In this document: one piece after another, positions 1 to 10,805 of the stretch
Layout: every line of letters begins with the position of its first letter
Numbering within the stretch: the first letter of the stretch is position 1
Source of the DNA: Aurelia coerulea
Lineage: Eukaryota; Cnidaria; Scyphozoa; Semaeostomeae; Ulmaridae
DNA length: 64,000 nucleotides
Assembly (NCBI GenBank): GCA_039566865.1
Contig: CM076949.1
Location: 16,654,501 to 16,718,500, forward strand
Reading direction: 5' to 3'
Notes under the pieces: generated by a model
What the model was told of the DNA's origin: nothing
The model's database searches: none
Seen by the model: only the letters and a program-made list of their open reading frames with translations
Made by a program: the position numbers and the translations under genes

Positions 1-960
1 AAGCAAGACTTGAATTTTTCTGTTCTTGCCTTTAATTGCCCAATGACATCCTGGTCATCAAATGATGAAGAGGGGGAATTGGTTCAACTGTATACTCAGG
101 ACTAAGATTATTTACAAACTTGTAGAACAAGGTAAGGCGTCTACTCCATCTTCGGGAACTCAGTGACTCCCAACCAAGTTCTGTGTACAGCTTCTCTCGA
201 GATGTTCCCCTCCATGCACTTGACACGGCTAGGGCAGCAGAATACTGTACGGACTCTAGTTTTTCATTTAAATTTGGTAAAAGGATATTTTGACTGAATT
301 CACATACTTTGGCAGGAATATGGTAAATACCATCACCATAGTCTAGATGGAGTCGAACATAGAGCTTATATAATTCGTTTAGGGTATGCCTTGGCAGGTA
401 TTTGGAGAGATATTTCAGCAAACCAATGCCCTTCCTTGTTTTAGAGATCGCTGATTTGATATGAGCTGAGAAAGATAGCTTTGAGTCCAGGATAATTCCT
501 AAGTGTTTATGTTCATTCACTTTCTTGACTGGTATGTTGTTAAAAAGAATCACTGGATGATCAATTTCGATTTTTTTCCTTGAAAATGTTAATTCAACAG
601 CTTGTTTCTGCGGATCTGGATTAAAGGACATTCTACAAGCTTCAGCCCACCGACTTATCAAGTCCAAGTCATGGTTCATGTCATTGGCAGCTGTATTTGA
701 ATCTTCTACCACAGTGAACAACGATGTATCATCAGCAAATAACTTAACATTGCACTTCAAGCCTACAGCTAGATCATTTATATACACAAGGAAAAACAAG
801 GGTCCAAGAATAGAGCCCTGGGGCACCCCTGCAGAAATATCTCCCCAATTTGAACTCTGTCCATTCAGTACTGTCCTCTGCTTTCGATCCTTGAGAAAGC
901 TTTGGATTAAAAAAAGAAGTTGTTCAAATTGTTCTGCATGGGCTAAACTGTTGACCAACG
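1..960 (-). pseudogene. LINE reverse transcriptase, C-terminal half (Jockey/CR1-like)
   Basis: Non-LTR retrotransposon RT, which would copy element RNA at a nicked target. In the frame ending at 32 I see the GVPQGSILGP block, then the catalytic FADDTSLF motif (palm motif C), then thumb and C-terminal segments such as EHKHLGIILD, LHLDYGDGIYH and VQYSAALAVS, close to the LINEs at 1346-4690 and 47.4-52.3 kb. The fingers and motif A are absent and LINE-like sequence fades near 960, so the copy is 5' truncated. The first residue is a TTG, not a real start. A one-base frameshift near position 60 moves the downstream part (RARTEKFKS-like) to another frame and the element runs off the window at base 1. 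A dead fragment; family assignment good, clade less certain. Confidence 0.85.
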
Positions 961-1345
961 TTTTCCCCTTCGATGTCGAAAAGTAAACAGAAATGTAAAA
1001 TTCGATTGCAGGAAATCTAGCCTAGTTTTTCAATCAGATTTGGCAAAGTTGTAGATCAACTACTTAGCTAAAGATGGAGCGAAAAAATATCGAAACTTTT
1101 TCGAGTAGTTATGGAGGTAAATCCACTTTTCTGAAATCAGCAAAAGATTTGAGCAAGGATTTGCGAAGCCAGGGTTGACGGAAACATTGCAATTTATACA
1201 TCTTTGGATTGCCCAGATTATAAAGAACAACATCCTTGTTACTGCTTTTCGATAGACCGAATAATATTGGAGAAATTAACTGTTTTCTGAGGAGAGTGGT
1301 TTTGCGAAACGGCATCTCGCTGTGCACTAGAGCGGAAAGCAGAGT
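961..1345. other. unassigned spacer
   Basis: Sequence between two head-to-head LINE fragments. I see no coding similarity, inverted repeat or tandem repeat. Short open frames here lack any recognisable motif. Confidence 0.5.
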
Positions 1346-3563
1346 TACCTTAATCGCAACCGATCAACCTAACATGTTTGTTGACTATGGCGTCCACCCT
1401 GCATTAGATCCACACTGCGAACATCAAATTGTCTTCGGAAAAATAAATGTATCGGTCCCCTCTCCCCCTCCCTACAAAAGAACTATATGGGATTATTCTA
1501 AAGCTAATGTACCTTTGATAAGGAACTGTGTTAACGATACTAATTGGCAAGATTTGCTAAGTGGTCTAAATCCAGGAGAAATGGCTGCACTGTTTACAGA
1601 CACTTTATTAACAATTCTTTCCCTCCACATACCACACAAAATTATAAAAATCAATGATAAGGATGCTCCTTGGATAACCCCTGAGTTAAAATCCGCCATC
1701 AAGCGCAAACACAGGGTGTTCAGAAAATACGTTAGTCGGGGGAGAAACCAAGAGGACTGGAAGACTGTCAAGGAAATCCAGGCCGAAAATTCCAAGAAAA
1801 TTTTCGATGCGAAGAATAGTTACTACTTGAAGTTGGCAAAAAAAATTGTCTGACCCTCGCATAGGAATTAAAGAATACTGGTCTGCGCTAAATAGGATGA
1901 TTCAAAAGAAAACATTTTCAAACATACCAACGCTTCTTGAAAATGGACTTTTTTTGACAAATATTGATACTAAGGCTAACATCTTTAATGATTACTTTGT
2001 AAAGCAATGTTGTGCGATTACAACTGGTAGTACACTTTCCAGTTTCTTACCGAGAAGTGCTCCGCGACTGCAGAGTCTTGTGATAGATCGGGAAAAAGTT
2101 CTCCAAATTATCCACGCTCTCGACTCAAAAAAAGCACACGGTTGTGATGACATATCGATTTCAATGATAAAAATATGTGACACCTCAATTGTAGAGCTGT
2201 TGTGTTTAATTTTTGAGAAGTGCTTGGAAACAGTAGTCTACCCTTCCATTTGGAAAAAAGCTAATGTAATACCTGTGCACAAAAAGAACAGCAGGCAATG
2301 TAAGGAAAACTATCGTCCTATCTCGCTTCTGCCAATATTTGGCAAAATATTTGAAAAATTAATTTTCGATTCAATGTATGAGCATTTCTGCAACCATGGT
2401 CTCATCACACCTAACCAATCAGGATTTCGGCCTAATGATTCTGCTATTAACCAATTACTATCAATAACTCATCAGATCTACTGTGCTTTCGAAACAAATC
2501 CAAGCAAGGAAACTAGGGCAGTATTTCTAGACTTGTGAAAGGCTTTTGATAGGGTTTGGAATGAAGGATTGATAAACAAGCTAGAGTGTAAAGGTATATC
2601 TGGGAATCTTCTTAACCTTGTGAAGAACTATCTAAAGATCGTAAACAGCGCGTGGTATTAAATGGGAGAAGTTCGGAATGGGCAGCAGTATCTGCAGGTG
2701 TTCCGCAAGGCTCGGTTCTTGGTCCCTTATTCTTTCTTATCTATATCGATGACCTCACTGAAAATGTAGCTGGTGGAGTTAAATTGTTTGCTGATGACAC
2801 TTCTCTCTTCTCGGTTGTTGAAAACGAAAATGAAACTGCATTGAAATTAAACAGTGATCTGGAAAAACTTCGTACCTGGGCATGGCAATGGAAAATGAAG
2901 TTTAATGCAGATAAAACAGAAGAAGTCTTGTTTTCTTGTAAGCGGAATAAGCTAGTCCACCCAACCCTTTGGCTTGGTAGCAGTGATATAATTGCAAAAA
3001 TTGAACATAAGCATCTTGGTATGATACTTCATTCTAAATTGGATTTCCAAAGTCATGTTAACGAAGCTATTGTTAAAGCAAGGAGAGAAATTGGGATGAT
3101 AAAGTATCTTTCCAGGTATGTTTCCAGAGAGGTTCTTGATATGATATATAAGCTACATGTAAGACCACATCTCGACTACGGCGATATAATCTACCACAAA
3201 TTTGATCCTGACATGCGCTTGGCCTTCACACAAAAGCTTTAACGAACGCAGTATCTTGCTGCACTAGCAGTGACTGGGACATGGAGAGGTACAAACAGGC
3301 AGAGACTGTTTAATGAGCTAGGTTGGGAAACATTGTATGATGGAAGGTGGTATCGTAGATTGTGTCATTTCTTCTCCCTTATCAAATCCAAATCACCTGA
3401 ATACTTGTGTAGCGAACTACCCCAAGAGCGACAATTGCAGTACAGTCTGAGAAATCCCTTTTGTTTTGAACCAGCAGTGAGCAGAACGGCCCGTTTTGCT
3501 AGCACGTATTTTCATAATACATTATTCGAATGGAATTTACTCGACGATGAGACAAGAAATTCT
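1346..3563 (+). pseudogene. LINE endonuclease C-terminus plus reverse transcriptase, broken
   Basis: Same family as the LINE at 47.4-52.3 kb. The homology opens inside the AP endonuclease (ATDQPNMFVD), then linker (PPYKRTIWDY, DAPWITPELK), RT fingers (NYRPISLLPIFGKIFEK, SGFRPNDS), motif A at 2527-2560, the GVPQGSVLGP block near 2697 and FADDTSLF near 2790. Breaks seen: an extra A in the A-run near 1840 (frame change at 1853); TGA at 2536-2538 inside motif A; a one-base loss near 2636; TAA at 3240-3242. The C-terminal part (GTWRGTNRQRLFNELGWE) runs to 3563, where an inserted LINE tail interrupts it; the element resumes at 3865. It is 5' truncated at about 1346. Non-functional. Confidence 0.88.
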
Positions 3564-3864
3564 ATCAAATCGATTCCTCGATAGATTCCTCGAGCCTGGA
3601 CCTCAGAAGAATCTCTGGGTTGTTCATGTTGCTCGTCAAACCTTAAAGCGCCATGCCAATCACAATGGCGAATTGTGTGCTCTTGGGCTGTCCCTCTCTT
3701 ACGACTATTCTTGGAACGATTTAAATTTAAATTGTAAGTGCCATACATAGTGGGAACACGCTGACTATAAGTCCTTTCCCACTATGGATGGCACGTAGTT
3801 AATTAGCCTTGTTGTTTTTGTAAATAGTTGTTGTTTTTAAATGAATAAAGAAAAAAAAAGAAAA
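3564..3864 (+). mobile_element. nested LINE 3' tail insertion, 301 bp
   Basis: An insertion inside the preceding LINE. The copy at 42108-42990 reads straight through this point (GAAATTCTAAATCCC), whereas here AATTCT occurs at 3858-3863 and again at 3865-3870, with 301 bp between: a 6-bp target duplication. The insert ends in an A-rich tail with an AATAAAG. Its 3' part carries the same type of hairpin as the host LINE (3738-3794), so it is a heavily 5'-truncated LINE tail of a related subfamily, or a SINE using that tail. No coding content is credible. Confidence 0.8.
3738..3794 (+). promoter_or_regulatory. LINE 3'-UTR hairpin, copy A
   Basis: Near-perfect stem: GTGCCATACATAGTGGGAA pairs with TTTCCCACTATGGATGGCAC across a loop of about 17 nt. 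It sits about 70 nt before the A-rich end. The same stem occurs in three other LINE tails in this window with paired changes. Likely the RNA structure recognised by the element's RT; that role is inferred from how 3' hairpins act in other LINE families. Confidence 0.75.
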
Positions 3865-4690
3865 CAATTCTAAATCCCTGCTTCACTTTTAAAATAAATT
3901 GGTTGCAATTGTTAGACCAATTAGAAACTCCACATACAAAATTTGCGACATTTCGGGTGTCAAGCTGTTGACAAAACTCCGTGTCCAGTTCAGTGCTCTA
4001 AACGAACATCGCTTCAAACGTGCTTTTGACTGCCTCAGCCCAGTTTGTTTTTGTGGTAAAGACAATGAAAATAACAAGCACTTTCTCCTGCATTGCCCCC
4101 TATACGTTGTACTTCGTAGAGATCTCTTTGACCAGCTCTCTGATGTCCAAGGACTAGATATCGCCAGTATCAATAATATAGATGATGATACTCTTTGTGA
4201 TCGACTTTTGTTTGGAAATCCATCCTTAGGTACTATTGAAAATAGAGTAATACTGGATGCGACGATCTCATTTCTCAAAAATTCTGGCCGATCTGATTGA
4301 TACAGCGATGCCATATTAGCAACAGCAGTTCCCTATTAGTTTTATGTTGTGTTCTCCTTTTCTTTCTTTGTCGTTCCACATTGTTGAGGTAGATTACCGG
4401 AACAAACACTGAAATTTGTTTTTTCTCGTTTTACACCTATGAGTTTAAAAATTCAAATCTTCCTTTTTAACCAGTAATCTGCCTTAGCTTTGTTGTTTTG
4501 TTGTCTGTTTTGTGTAATGTATCTTTAATTTTGTCGTTTTAGTTCTTTGTTTTGTGTATTGAAAATTAATTTGAATTGTAAGTACCATCCATAGTGAAAA
4601 CCTGTGACTTTATGTCTTTCTTCACTATGGATGGTACAGTGTAATGTAAGTATAAATATTGCAGTTTTTAATCTTGATAGAAAAAAATTT
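3865..4690 (+). pseudogene. LINE RT C-terminus and 3' UTR (continuation after nested insertion)
   Basis: Continuation of the LINE at 1346-3563. The frame 3899-4300 is open and encodes the conserved tail NEHRFKRAFDCLSPVCFCG followed by H-x-LLHCP, a C-x-C...H...C cluster that looks zinc binding and is typical of this LINE group, ending GRSD and a stop. The 3' UTR follows (4301-4690), with the hairpin at 4582-4637 and an A-rich end near 4690. The copy at 42108-42990 is nearly identical over this stretch, so both derive from one recent subfamily. Confidence 0.85.
4582..4637 (+). promoter_or_regulatory. LINE 3'-UTR hairpin, copy B
   Basis: GTACCATCCATAGTGAA pairs perfectly with TTCACTATGGATGGTAC. 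Relative to copy A the third base pair is A-U rather than G-C, and the GGG/CCC segment of the stem is replaced consistently on both sides. Confidence 0.8.
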
Positions 4691-5036
4691 GACCAGTCAC
4701 GGTATGAATTTAATTTTCTTCAGTTGAAAGAGCAAATACTGCTATCTTTATATTGCAGCTAGGAAATAACAGCAACGTAAATTACTTTAGTAGGCTAGGC
4801 CGGCATATTACACGATTGGGCTTCCTGTGGATAGGCACTTATGTATTTATATTTCCGACGATTGCAAAAGTCCGAAAATTGTCAAAGAAAATATAATAGA
4901 ATTAGTTGGGTATATCTTTATTCTGCTGAAAAATAACGTCAGAACCCCCCCCCCCCCCTCCCCACGTCTTTCAAGTTTCTTACAGCTGGCGCAGCCACTG
5001 ATAGACCCTAAAATATAATCGATCTTTTGTGGAAGC
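4691..5036. other. unassigned DNA with a poly-C tract
   Basis: No gene seen. A C-run lies near 4947-4960. Nothing else stands out. Confidence 0.5.
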
Positions 5037-5720
5037 TCACCAAAGGTCGATGCATATAGCCTTCAAGGAGAAGTAGTTCCAGGGCTCTTTTTTGAACGCG
5101 GTCCATTTCTTTGTTTTTCGTTCCATAGCCAAACATCCAGATAAGTGAACAATATTTAAAATTTGACATGTTAAATGTATGTTACAGCATCTTCCCTTTC
5201 TTTCTCGTCCATATTTGGTTCTACCCTTGAGAATGCACTGACTTTTTTGCAAACTTAGTGTTTTTACGTGCTTGTCAGATTTCAGCTCATCGTCAACGGT
5301 TATCCCAAGAAATTTAAGAAACCTTGCCACATTAATTAATCTGCATCTAATTTCTAAGAGCAATATTTTCTATTACCTTTAAACTAGTCAAGAACTCTTA
5401 GAGACATCATCCTCAAGTCTCATCGCTACTGACTCAACATCTTTGTCACATGCATACACAGTAATATCATCCCCTGTGGAACTCCTCACAATGTCTCCTG
5501 CCATTCACTAAATTTTGAACCTACTTTAACAAGTTGATCCCTTTTTTTGCAGACAGTTTGAGATTTTAGCAAGACTGTTTGGCCCAAGTTTGGTCACAAG
5601 TAAATCATGCGGTTGCCTTAGACAAGTCCACTAGCACCATTCCCACTACCTTTTTCACAAAGTGTCTTACGACAACTCTCACTAATTTGGAAAAGCATGT
5701 GTAATGCGTACTGTAACCAT
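5037..5720 (-). pseudogene. old, heavily decayed LINE reverse transcriptase
   Basis: Reading the minus strand and changing frame several times gives ordered RT pieces: AFRNGYSTHY-like fingers and VGMVLVDLSKA (motif A) near 5720-5600, DDITVYACDKDVES (motif C) near 5470, FLKFLGITVDDELK near 5300, and a thumb-like segment (YGTKNKEMDRVQKRALELLL) near 5100-5050. Stops and frameshifts are frequent, so this is much older than the LINE before it and belongs to a different, L2/CR1-like group. Confidence 0.7.
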
Positions 5721-6457
5721 TTCGAAAAGCATATGGCATCGTTTCAGTGTTTCACACTGCAGCTGCATTTCACCGTTGCACCATTCTTCCAGTAAATCTT
5801 TGCAACATATTAAGTTTTCTATGCTTGATCTTACGCATCAGAGTTGTTCGTAACTACCACCCAAGTCATAAGGTGGTGGATATTTGTTTTCAAAGGATCA
5901 CTACGAAGCAAACTATGTCTTATGGAAATAGTAGTTCCAGGTCTTTTCCAAAACGTTATTTTAAAGGAAGCTCAAACCAATCTCGAACCAAACTTTTGAC
6001 AACAAAACAGAAAAGTAAAGATGATAGAGAGCTGAAGCATCCTTGAATTGTTTTGGTTTTAATGGGCAATTAAGGTTAATTGTACCAAACGGTTGTTTTT
6101 TTCAGTATACTTTCATTTGACATCAGCAAATATAAATTCTCCATGATGGCATTCAAACTGATGACATCATAGTTCTATCAAAGAAGAACATAATTTCAAA
6201 ATGTAGCTATAAATCGATAGACAATCATATTTCCTGCACCCTGAAGTAGTATAATGAGGTTACAATCCGTAAAATCTGAAGTAATAGACACTTGTTGTTT
6301 TTCCAGTATTGAGTTTTATATCATGTGTGGTATTCACCAAGGTTTATTCTTCTTATCACTTACGTGAATGATTTTAAAACGTGCTGAAGTTCTCCCAGGC
6401 AACCATCGGTGCTCACAATATAACGATTGCATCGAATGATTCAGTGAACTACACAGT
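5721..6457. other. no recognisable gene
   Basis: A 99-codon open frame at 5747-6046 has no recognisable motif and overlaps the edge of the LINE relic. Otherwise nothing identified. Confidence 0.5.
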
Positions 6458-6802
6458 CCCAGGGGGGGCACTCAGCACATACGCATAAGGGGGGGTCAGT
6501 CCGAGAAGTTTTCAGGAACCCCAAAAATATCAGTTTAGCTTCATTACAACCCAAAAATATCAGCTCATTTTATACCTTAACATCTGTAAAAGAGCATACA
6601 AGATCCTGAAACAATACAAATTGAGGTCAGGATTGCCTCTGAGGAACCAAGAAATATCATTTTGAGAATATTTGATGCCCAAAAATATCAAAAACATAAT
6701 TTCAGTTTATTTGGACCCAAAAATATCACTTTCGGCAATATTCTGACCCAAAAATATCGGACTTACCTCCCCGTATGTGCATGTGCTGAGTGCCCCCCTG
6801 GG
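6458..6802. mobile_element. hAT-like motif-array MITE, 345 bp
   Basis: Terminal inverted repeats begin CCCAGGGGGG and run about 45 bp (GCACTCAGCACATACG at the left, its imperfect complement at the right). Flanks TACACAGT (6450-6457) and TATACAGT (6803-6810) agree at 7 of 8 bases, a decayed 8-bp target duplication of hAT type. The interior is built from about six spaced copies of a CCCAAAAATATCA-like 13-mer. No coding capacity. Confidence 0.75.
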
Positions 6803-6810
6803 TATACAGT

Positions 6811-7500
6811 GTCCCAAAACAAGTTGTGCCCAATTTGCATTGCTACTGTGGAAGCGAGGTGTACTCCATTGTTTAATTCTTGATAAAGCTAAGCAGGATA
6901 TGCTTTAAGTTTAACTTAGAGTTTTGATCTAGCTTTAGCCAATTTGAAAACTGGTTGCTGACCTATTGCACACAAAAATCGAAAAAGTGTTTTCAAAAGC
7001 AAAACTTTCTATGTTCCCCAAAAAAGTCCAAACCACGAAAACTTTGACAGAAATGGCTCTAGCGTTGCATTTGTATCTTTTTCCGTGTTCATTTGAAAAT
7101 GGTTCAGTGGTATTGTGTTATTAGTAAAGATACAATTAACTCTTTCTAAACCCTTTAGAGCCCCTTCTTGCGGTATTTACCTTATGATTTTTGCACGCCA
7201 AAGAAAGTTCTGTTTTTGAAGCAATCTTATTTTTTTGTGGATGAGAGTGAATAAACTTAGCCCCAATCCGAAAAACTGAATTTATGATAATTGGGCATCA
7301 ACTCAAAGCCCAAACTCTAGACCTGTCAGAAGAGCTGAAACGAAATAACTCTTATAATAATAGAGTCGATAAGGTGACATCCCCCGTTGAAAAACTGAGT
7401 TGGAATGAACAGTTTTAGCGCACCAAAGGCAAAACGGGTTGAGGTCTAGCAGCTTTAAGAAAGTTGAAAATGTCATTCACAATTCCAACTGCGTAATATA
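6811..7500. other. unassigned AT-rich DNA
   Basis: No gene, repeat or inverted structure recognised. Likely decayed transposon or intergenic sequence. Confidence 0.5.
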
Positions 7501-7502
7501 TA

Positions 7503-8106
7503 CCGGGTGTCCCAAAAGTATACAGATTTGGTTGAATCCAGCAATTTGAATTTAGCTTTAATCAATGGCTAATCACTCTCAAAATTTTCTTCAATAGTTA
7601 ACTTGAACATAGATACCTCGTTTGCTGGTATTGGTGCTTTGAGAGCAGAAATATCAATCTTGAAAGCTTAAATTTACGTCCACGTGCAAACCAGAGCTAT
7701 GGCCTTCTGGCCTCAGCAAATTCCTGAAGCACATCGAAATTAATAACTGAAGTTAATGAAAAATTAAGAAATTTTCCAATGGGTGACTAAAGGGTGACTT
7801 CTGGACAACAAAATAACTCAAGATCTAATATTGCTCAAATTTCATCAAGGCTATCGTTGATTTATACGCTGCGCCTCAAGAATTTGCTTAAGTCAAAAGG
7901 CTAAAGCTCTGGTTTGTAGGAAGAGGCAAATATGAGCTTTCAAGATTAACAGGTCTGCTCTCAAAGCACAATGCCAACAAACGAGGTAGATACCTATGTT
8001 CAAGTTAATTATCGAGGAACATATTTAGAGTGATTAGACATTGATTGAAGCTAAATTCACATCGCTGGAGTCAACCAAATCCGAATAAACTTTTTCGGAC
8101 ACCAGG
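7503..8106. mobile_element. mariner-type foldback MITE, 604 bp (family F)
   Basis: TA flanks at 7501-7502 and 8107-8108. Ends read CCGGGTGTCCCAAAAG and, inverted, CCTGGTGTCCGAAAAAG. The inverted arms extend for about 250 bp each, so almost the whole element folds on itself. Shared arm blocks include AACTTGAACATAGATACCTC and GGTGCTTTGAGAGCAGA. The element at 16331-16928 is a second copy. TA duplication and GGGTGTCCC ends point to Tc1/mariner transposase in trans. Confidence 0.82.
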
Positions 8107-8214
8107 TACATTGCTTTAATGAAAACTTGTGCTGATACTATCTGGTTAGTATTTCCAAAACAAAACTAGCTGCTCTCCAACGCCCTCAAAACTGCTCTCC
8201 AACGCCTTCAATAA

Positions 8215-8400
8215 TAGCAAACCCTTTCACTCGATCTACAATAGAGGCACTGTAAAGATCTCCAGATCCCTAGATACGGGACAGAATTTGCAAAGAAGGC
8301 TTTTCATTACGCAGCACTCAAGATGTGGAATGATACACCCGCCGAAATTCGTTAGCTACTGACACAAAATCGTTCAAAAATAACTTAAAACTTATCTTAA
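8215..8400 (+). pseudogene. LINE C-terminal relic
   Basis: One frame near 8270-8360 gives YGTEFAKKAFHYAALKMWND followed by TPAEIR, the conserved pre-terminal block of LINE RTs (K-x-F-x-Y...LWN-x-LP-x-x-I-R). A stop follows at once and no RT catalytic part is present upstream. Confidence 0.6.
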
Positions 8401-9030
8401 GACAGTGACGGACTTAGGGGCAAATGGGAGCAACTGCCCCTCCACCTTCACGATGAAAACGCAACTTGGCGTCCCCTTTTTGGTAAGAACAGCAACCTTC
8501 TTCGTGACCTCAACTCACTCTTTTATAACTGTTTCGATCTGAATGTGGGAGAAACATATAAATCAAGGCGTTATTTGTGGGGGAAACCAAAGAATTTTCT
8601 AACACATGAGCCTCGAAATTTTCACTCGCAGTCTGCGAGCTTTCTTTTTATCAATTATCATACTTTTTGGCGCCCTCTCTGCAGGCTGCTCCCTTCAATT
8701 TCGGGTAGAATCCACCCCTTTCTAAAGCGCTAGCCTCTCAAAAACAACTCCCTAGAAGAATAGTCATATGGTTAAGTCTTATAAACAGGGCTATAGGTTT
8801 GTATTCTTAACAGTTTCGTTCCTGCAAATAGATGTCATAGATCCTATTTTGCTTAAGGGTTAATTTGTGTATGCAAAATAATGAAATAGACAGAAAGATC
8901 AGCTACATGTAGGCTACATTCATCATTTTTCATCACTGACATACCATCCCTACATTTTCACTCTTTCGCTATATATCATCCATAACAAAAGAAATTGAGG
9001 GAGACCACCAAGAGGTTGGCGGGATGTTCC
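8401..9030. other. possible hAT end fragment and spacer
   Basis: The string CAGTGACGGACTTAGGGGCA near 8403 resembles a hAT terminus, but I find no matching inverted end nearby. No gene recognised. Confidence 0.35.
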
Positions 9031-9210
9031 TTGTTGGGGAGACGAGATACGATTTGTCCCAGGAAACTCATGTGTCCCCCCGTGCAGTAGGTTAATGCTC
9101 ATGCGCCCGGCAGATTTCCAACCCAAAACGCCACTGCGCATGAGCTTTAACACACTGCACGGGGGACACATACGTTTCCTCGGAAAAACCTTATCTCGTC
9201 TCCCCAACAA
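9031..9210. mobile_element. 180-bp foldback MITE
   Basis: Left end TTGTTGGGGAGACGAGATA and its complement at the right end, with arms of about 75 bp that include ATGTGTCCCCC and GCTCATGCGC. Practically the whole unit is a hairpin. I cannot see a clear target duplication, so the superfamily is open. Confidence 0.7.
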
Positions 9211-9367
9211 TCACTGAAAGGGCAGCAAGTGTGACCTGGATGTCAAAATGAAGAACAAATCGAAATTGATGTTGGAGAAGCCATCGGCCAGCAGTGTATT
9301 GAATGCCTAATTATGATCATCATCACAATCATCCCATACAATGACCTCAAGAATTCCACTATTCATC

Positions 9368-9427
9368 TAGCCTGACCGACAGACCAAACGAGTAACGAGT
9401 CCCTCGGTTGGTCTGCACGTCAGGCTA
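9368..9427. repeat. 60-bp hairpin insertion
   Basis: TAGCCTGAC...ACAGACCAA pairs with TTGGTCTG...GTCAGGCTA. The flanks CTATTCATC (left) and CTATTTATC (right) match at 8 of 9 bases, as if this tiny palindrome had itself inserted and duplicated its target. Confidence 0.55.
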
Positions 9428-9789
9428 CTATTTATCTGCCTTGGGACAACTTTTAGCACGCCCACACAGGGGCGCAAATGAGGGGGGTGTGGGGGGGGGG
9501 TGTGACACCCCCCCCAATAATTTCATAACTCGGTCCCAATCGCGACAAAATCGGTCCCGATCTGGCTCTAAACTTGAACCTGAAATTTTCAGGACGTCGA
9601 TACTCGAAATGCAAAGATTTCTGTGTTAGCTGTCTTTTGTTATTTCGTAGAAACTAAGTTTGCAGAAAGAAATCCTCGAGATTCCTTTACAACCGTAGAG
9701 AGAATGGCTGGGTTAAGTCGGGTAAGGAATGCCTTCTGAGCTAAAGTAGAGGATGTTTCTTCAAAAATTTTCTTCGTGCTCCAATCTAT

Positions 9790-10062
9790 TAGCCTACGCG
9801 TAGACCCATTATCCCAAAGGAGGAAAGGGTCTACGAAACAAAGAGCAAAAGCTTGCTACTGAGGTTTCTAGATTTCTGGAAACTTAACTTATGCAGCCTT
9901 TGTTTCAACCATAGAAATATTTCTATTTCTATGGTTTCAACGCGTTTCACAAATCATTTGAAAAGGGGATTAGAAATATTAATTGGGCGGCCGTAGCAAG
10001 CCTTTGCTCTTTGTTTCGTAGACCCTTTCCTCCTTTGGGATAATGGGTCTACGCGTAGGCTA
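9790..10062. mobile_element. hAT-like MITE, 273 bp, nested in the tandem array
   Basis: Perfect inverted repeats of more than 60 bp begin TAGCCTACGCGTAGACCC. An exact 8-bp duplication CAATCTAT flanks it (9782-9789, 10063-10070). Removing it restores the array unit (CTCCAATCTATGGGATAAC, compare GATTTATAGGATAAC in sibling units). Confidence 0.9.
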
Positions 10063-10204
10063 CAATCTATGGGATAACTGTCACAAAACTATCAAAGTTC
10101 CCTTGTTGCTAATGGTAAGCATGATATTGGGAGATGCATTCTAAGCCAAAGTAGAGACTGTTTCTTCGAAAATTTTCTTCATGCTCCGATTTTTAGGATA
10201 ACTA

Positions 10205-10805
10205 CCGGGTGCGCCAAAAAAACTATGCACGTTTGGCAGGCCACAATAAATCGTACACTGGACTGATTTTGAAGATTTATGACTCATTCGTTAGCAGAAA
10301 GCCAGAATTGGATACCGGGTTTTTTGCAAATTATTTCTTTTTCAGTTTTTAGAGCTAGAAGCGAGTTTCCTAAGATTTTTGTTTTCGAAAACACTGAAGA
10401 CGATCAAAAAACATCGATCAAATTTTCTAAAGAATCGACATGAATGGACAAAGAGAGAACTTTTTCGTGGTGATTTGCGATCTAAAAATCGACCAATTGT
10501 AATCTGCTGCACGAGAGTTCATACTGAACCCCCAAATCCCCCTGAAAACGTTTTCTCTTTGTTTATTCATGATGGATCTTTTAAGATTTGATCGACGTTT
10601 TTTCATCGTTTTCAATATTTTCGAAAACGAACATTTAAGAAACTCGCTTCTAGCTCTAAAAACTGAAAACGAAAAAATTTGCAAAAAGTCCTAGAATCTA
10701 ATTCAGGCTCTCTGTTAAATATTAAGTCATAAATCTTCAAAATCGGTCCAGTGTTCAAAATATTGTGGCCTGCCAAACGAGCATAGTTTATTTTGGCGCA
10801 CCCGG
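10205..10805. mobile_element. mariner-type foldback MITE, 601 bp, nested in the tandem array
   Basis: TA at 10203-10204 and 10806-10807. Ends CCGGGTGCGCCAAAAAAAC and its complement; long inverted arms contain GTTTGGCAGGCCACAATA and TTTTTAGAGCTAGAAGCGAG. Excision leaves GGATAACTATCACAAAAC, exactly as in the next unit at 10935. Confidence 0.9.

Noticed and set aside
3512..3748. Minus-strand frame overlapping the nested LINE tail
   Set aside because: It spans the insertion boundary and has no recognisable motif.
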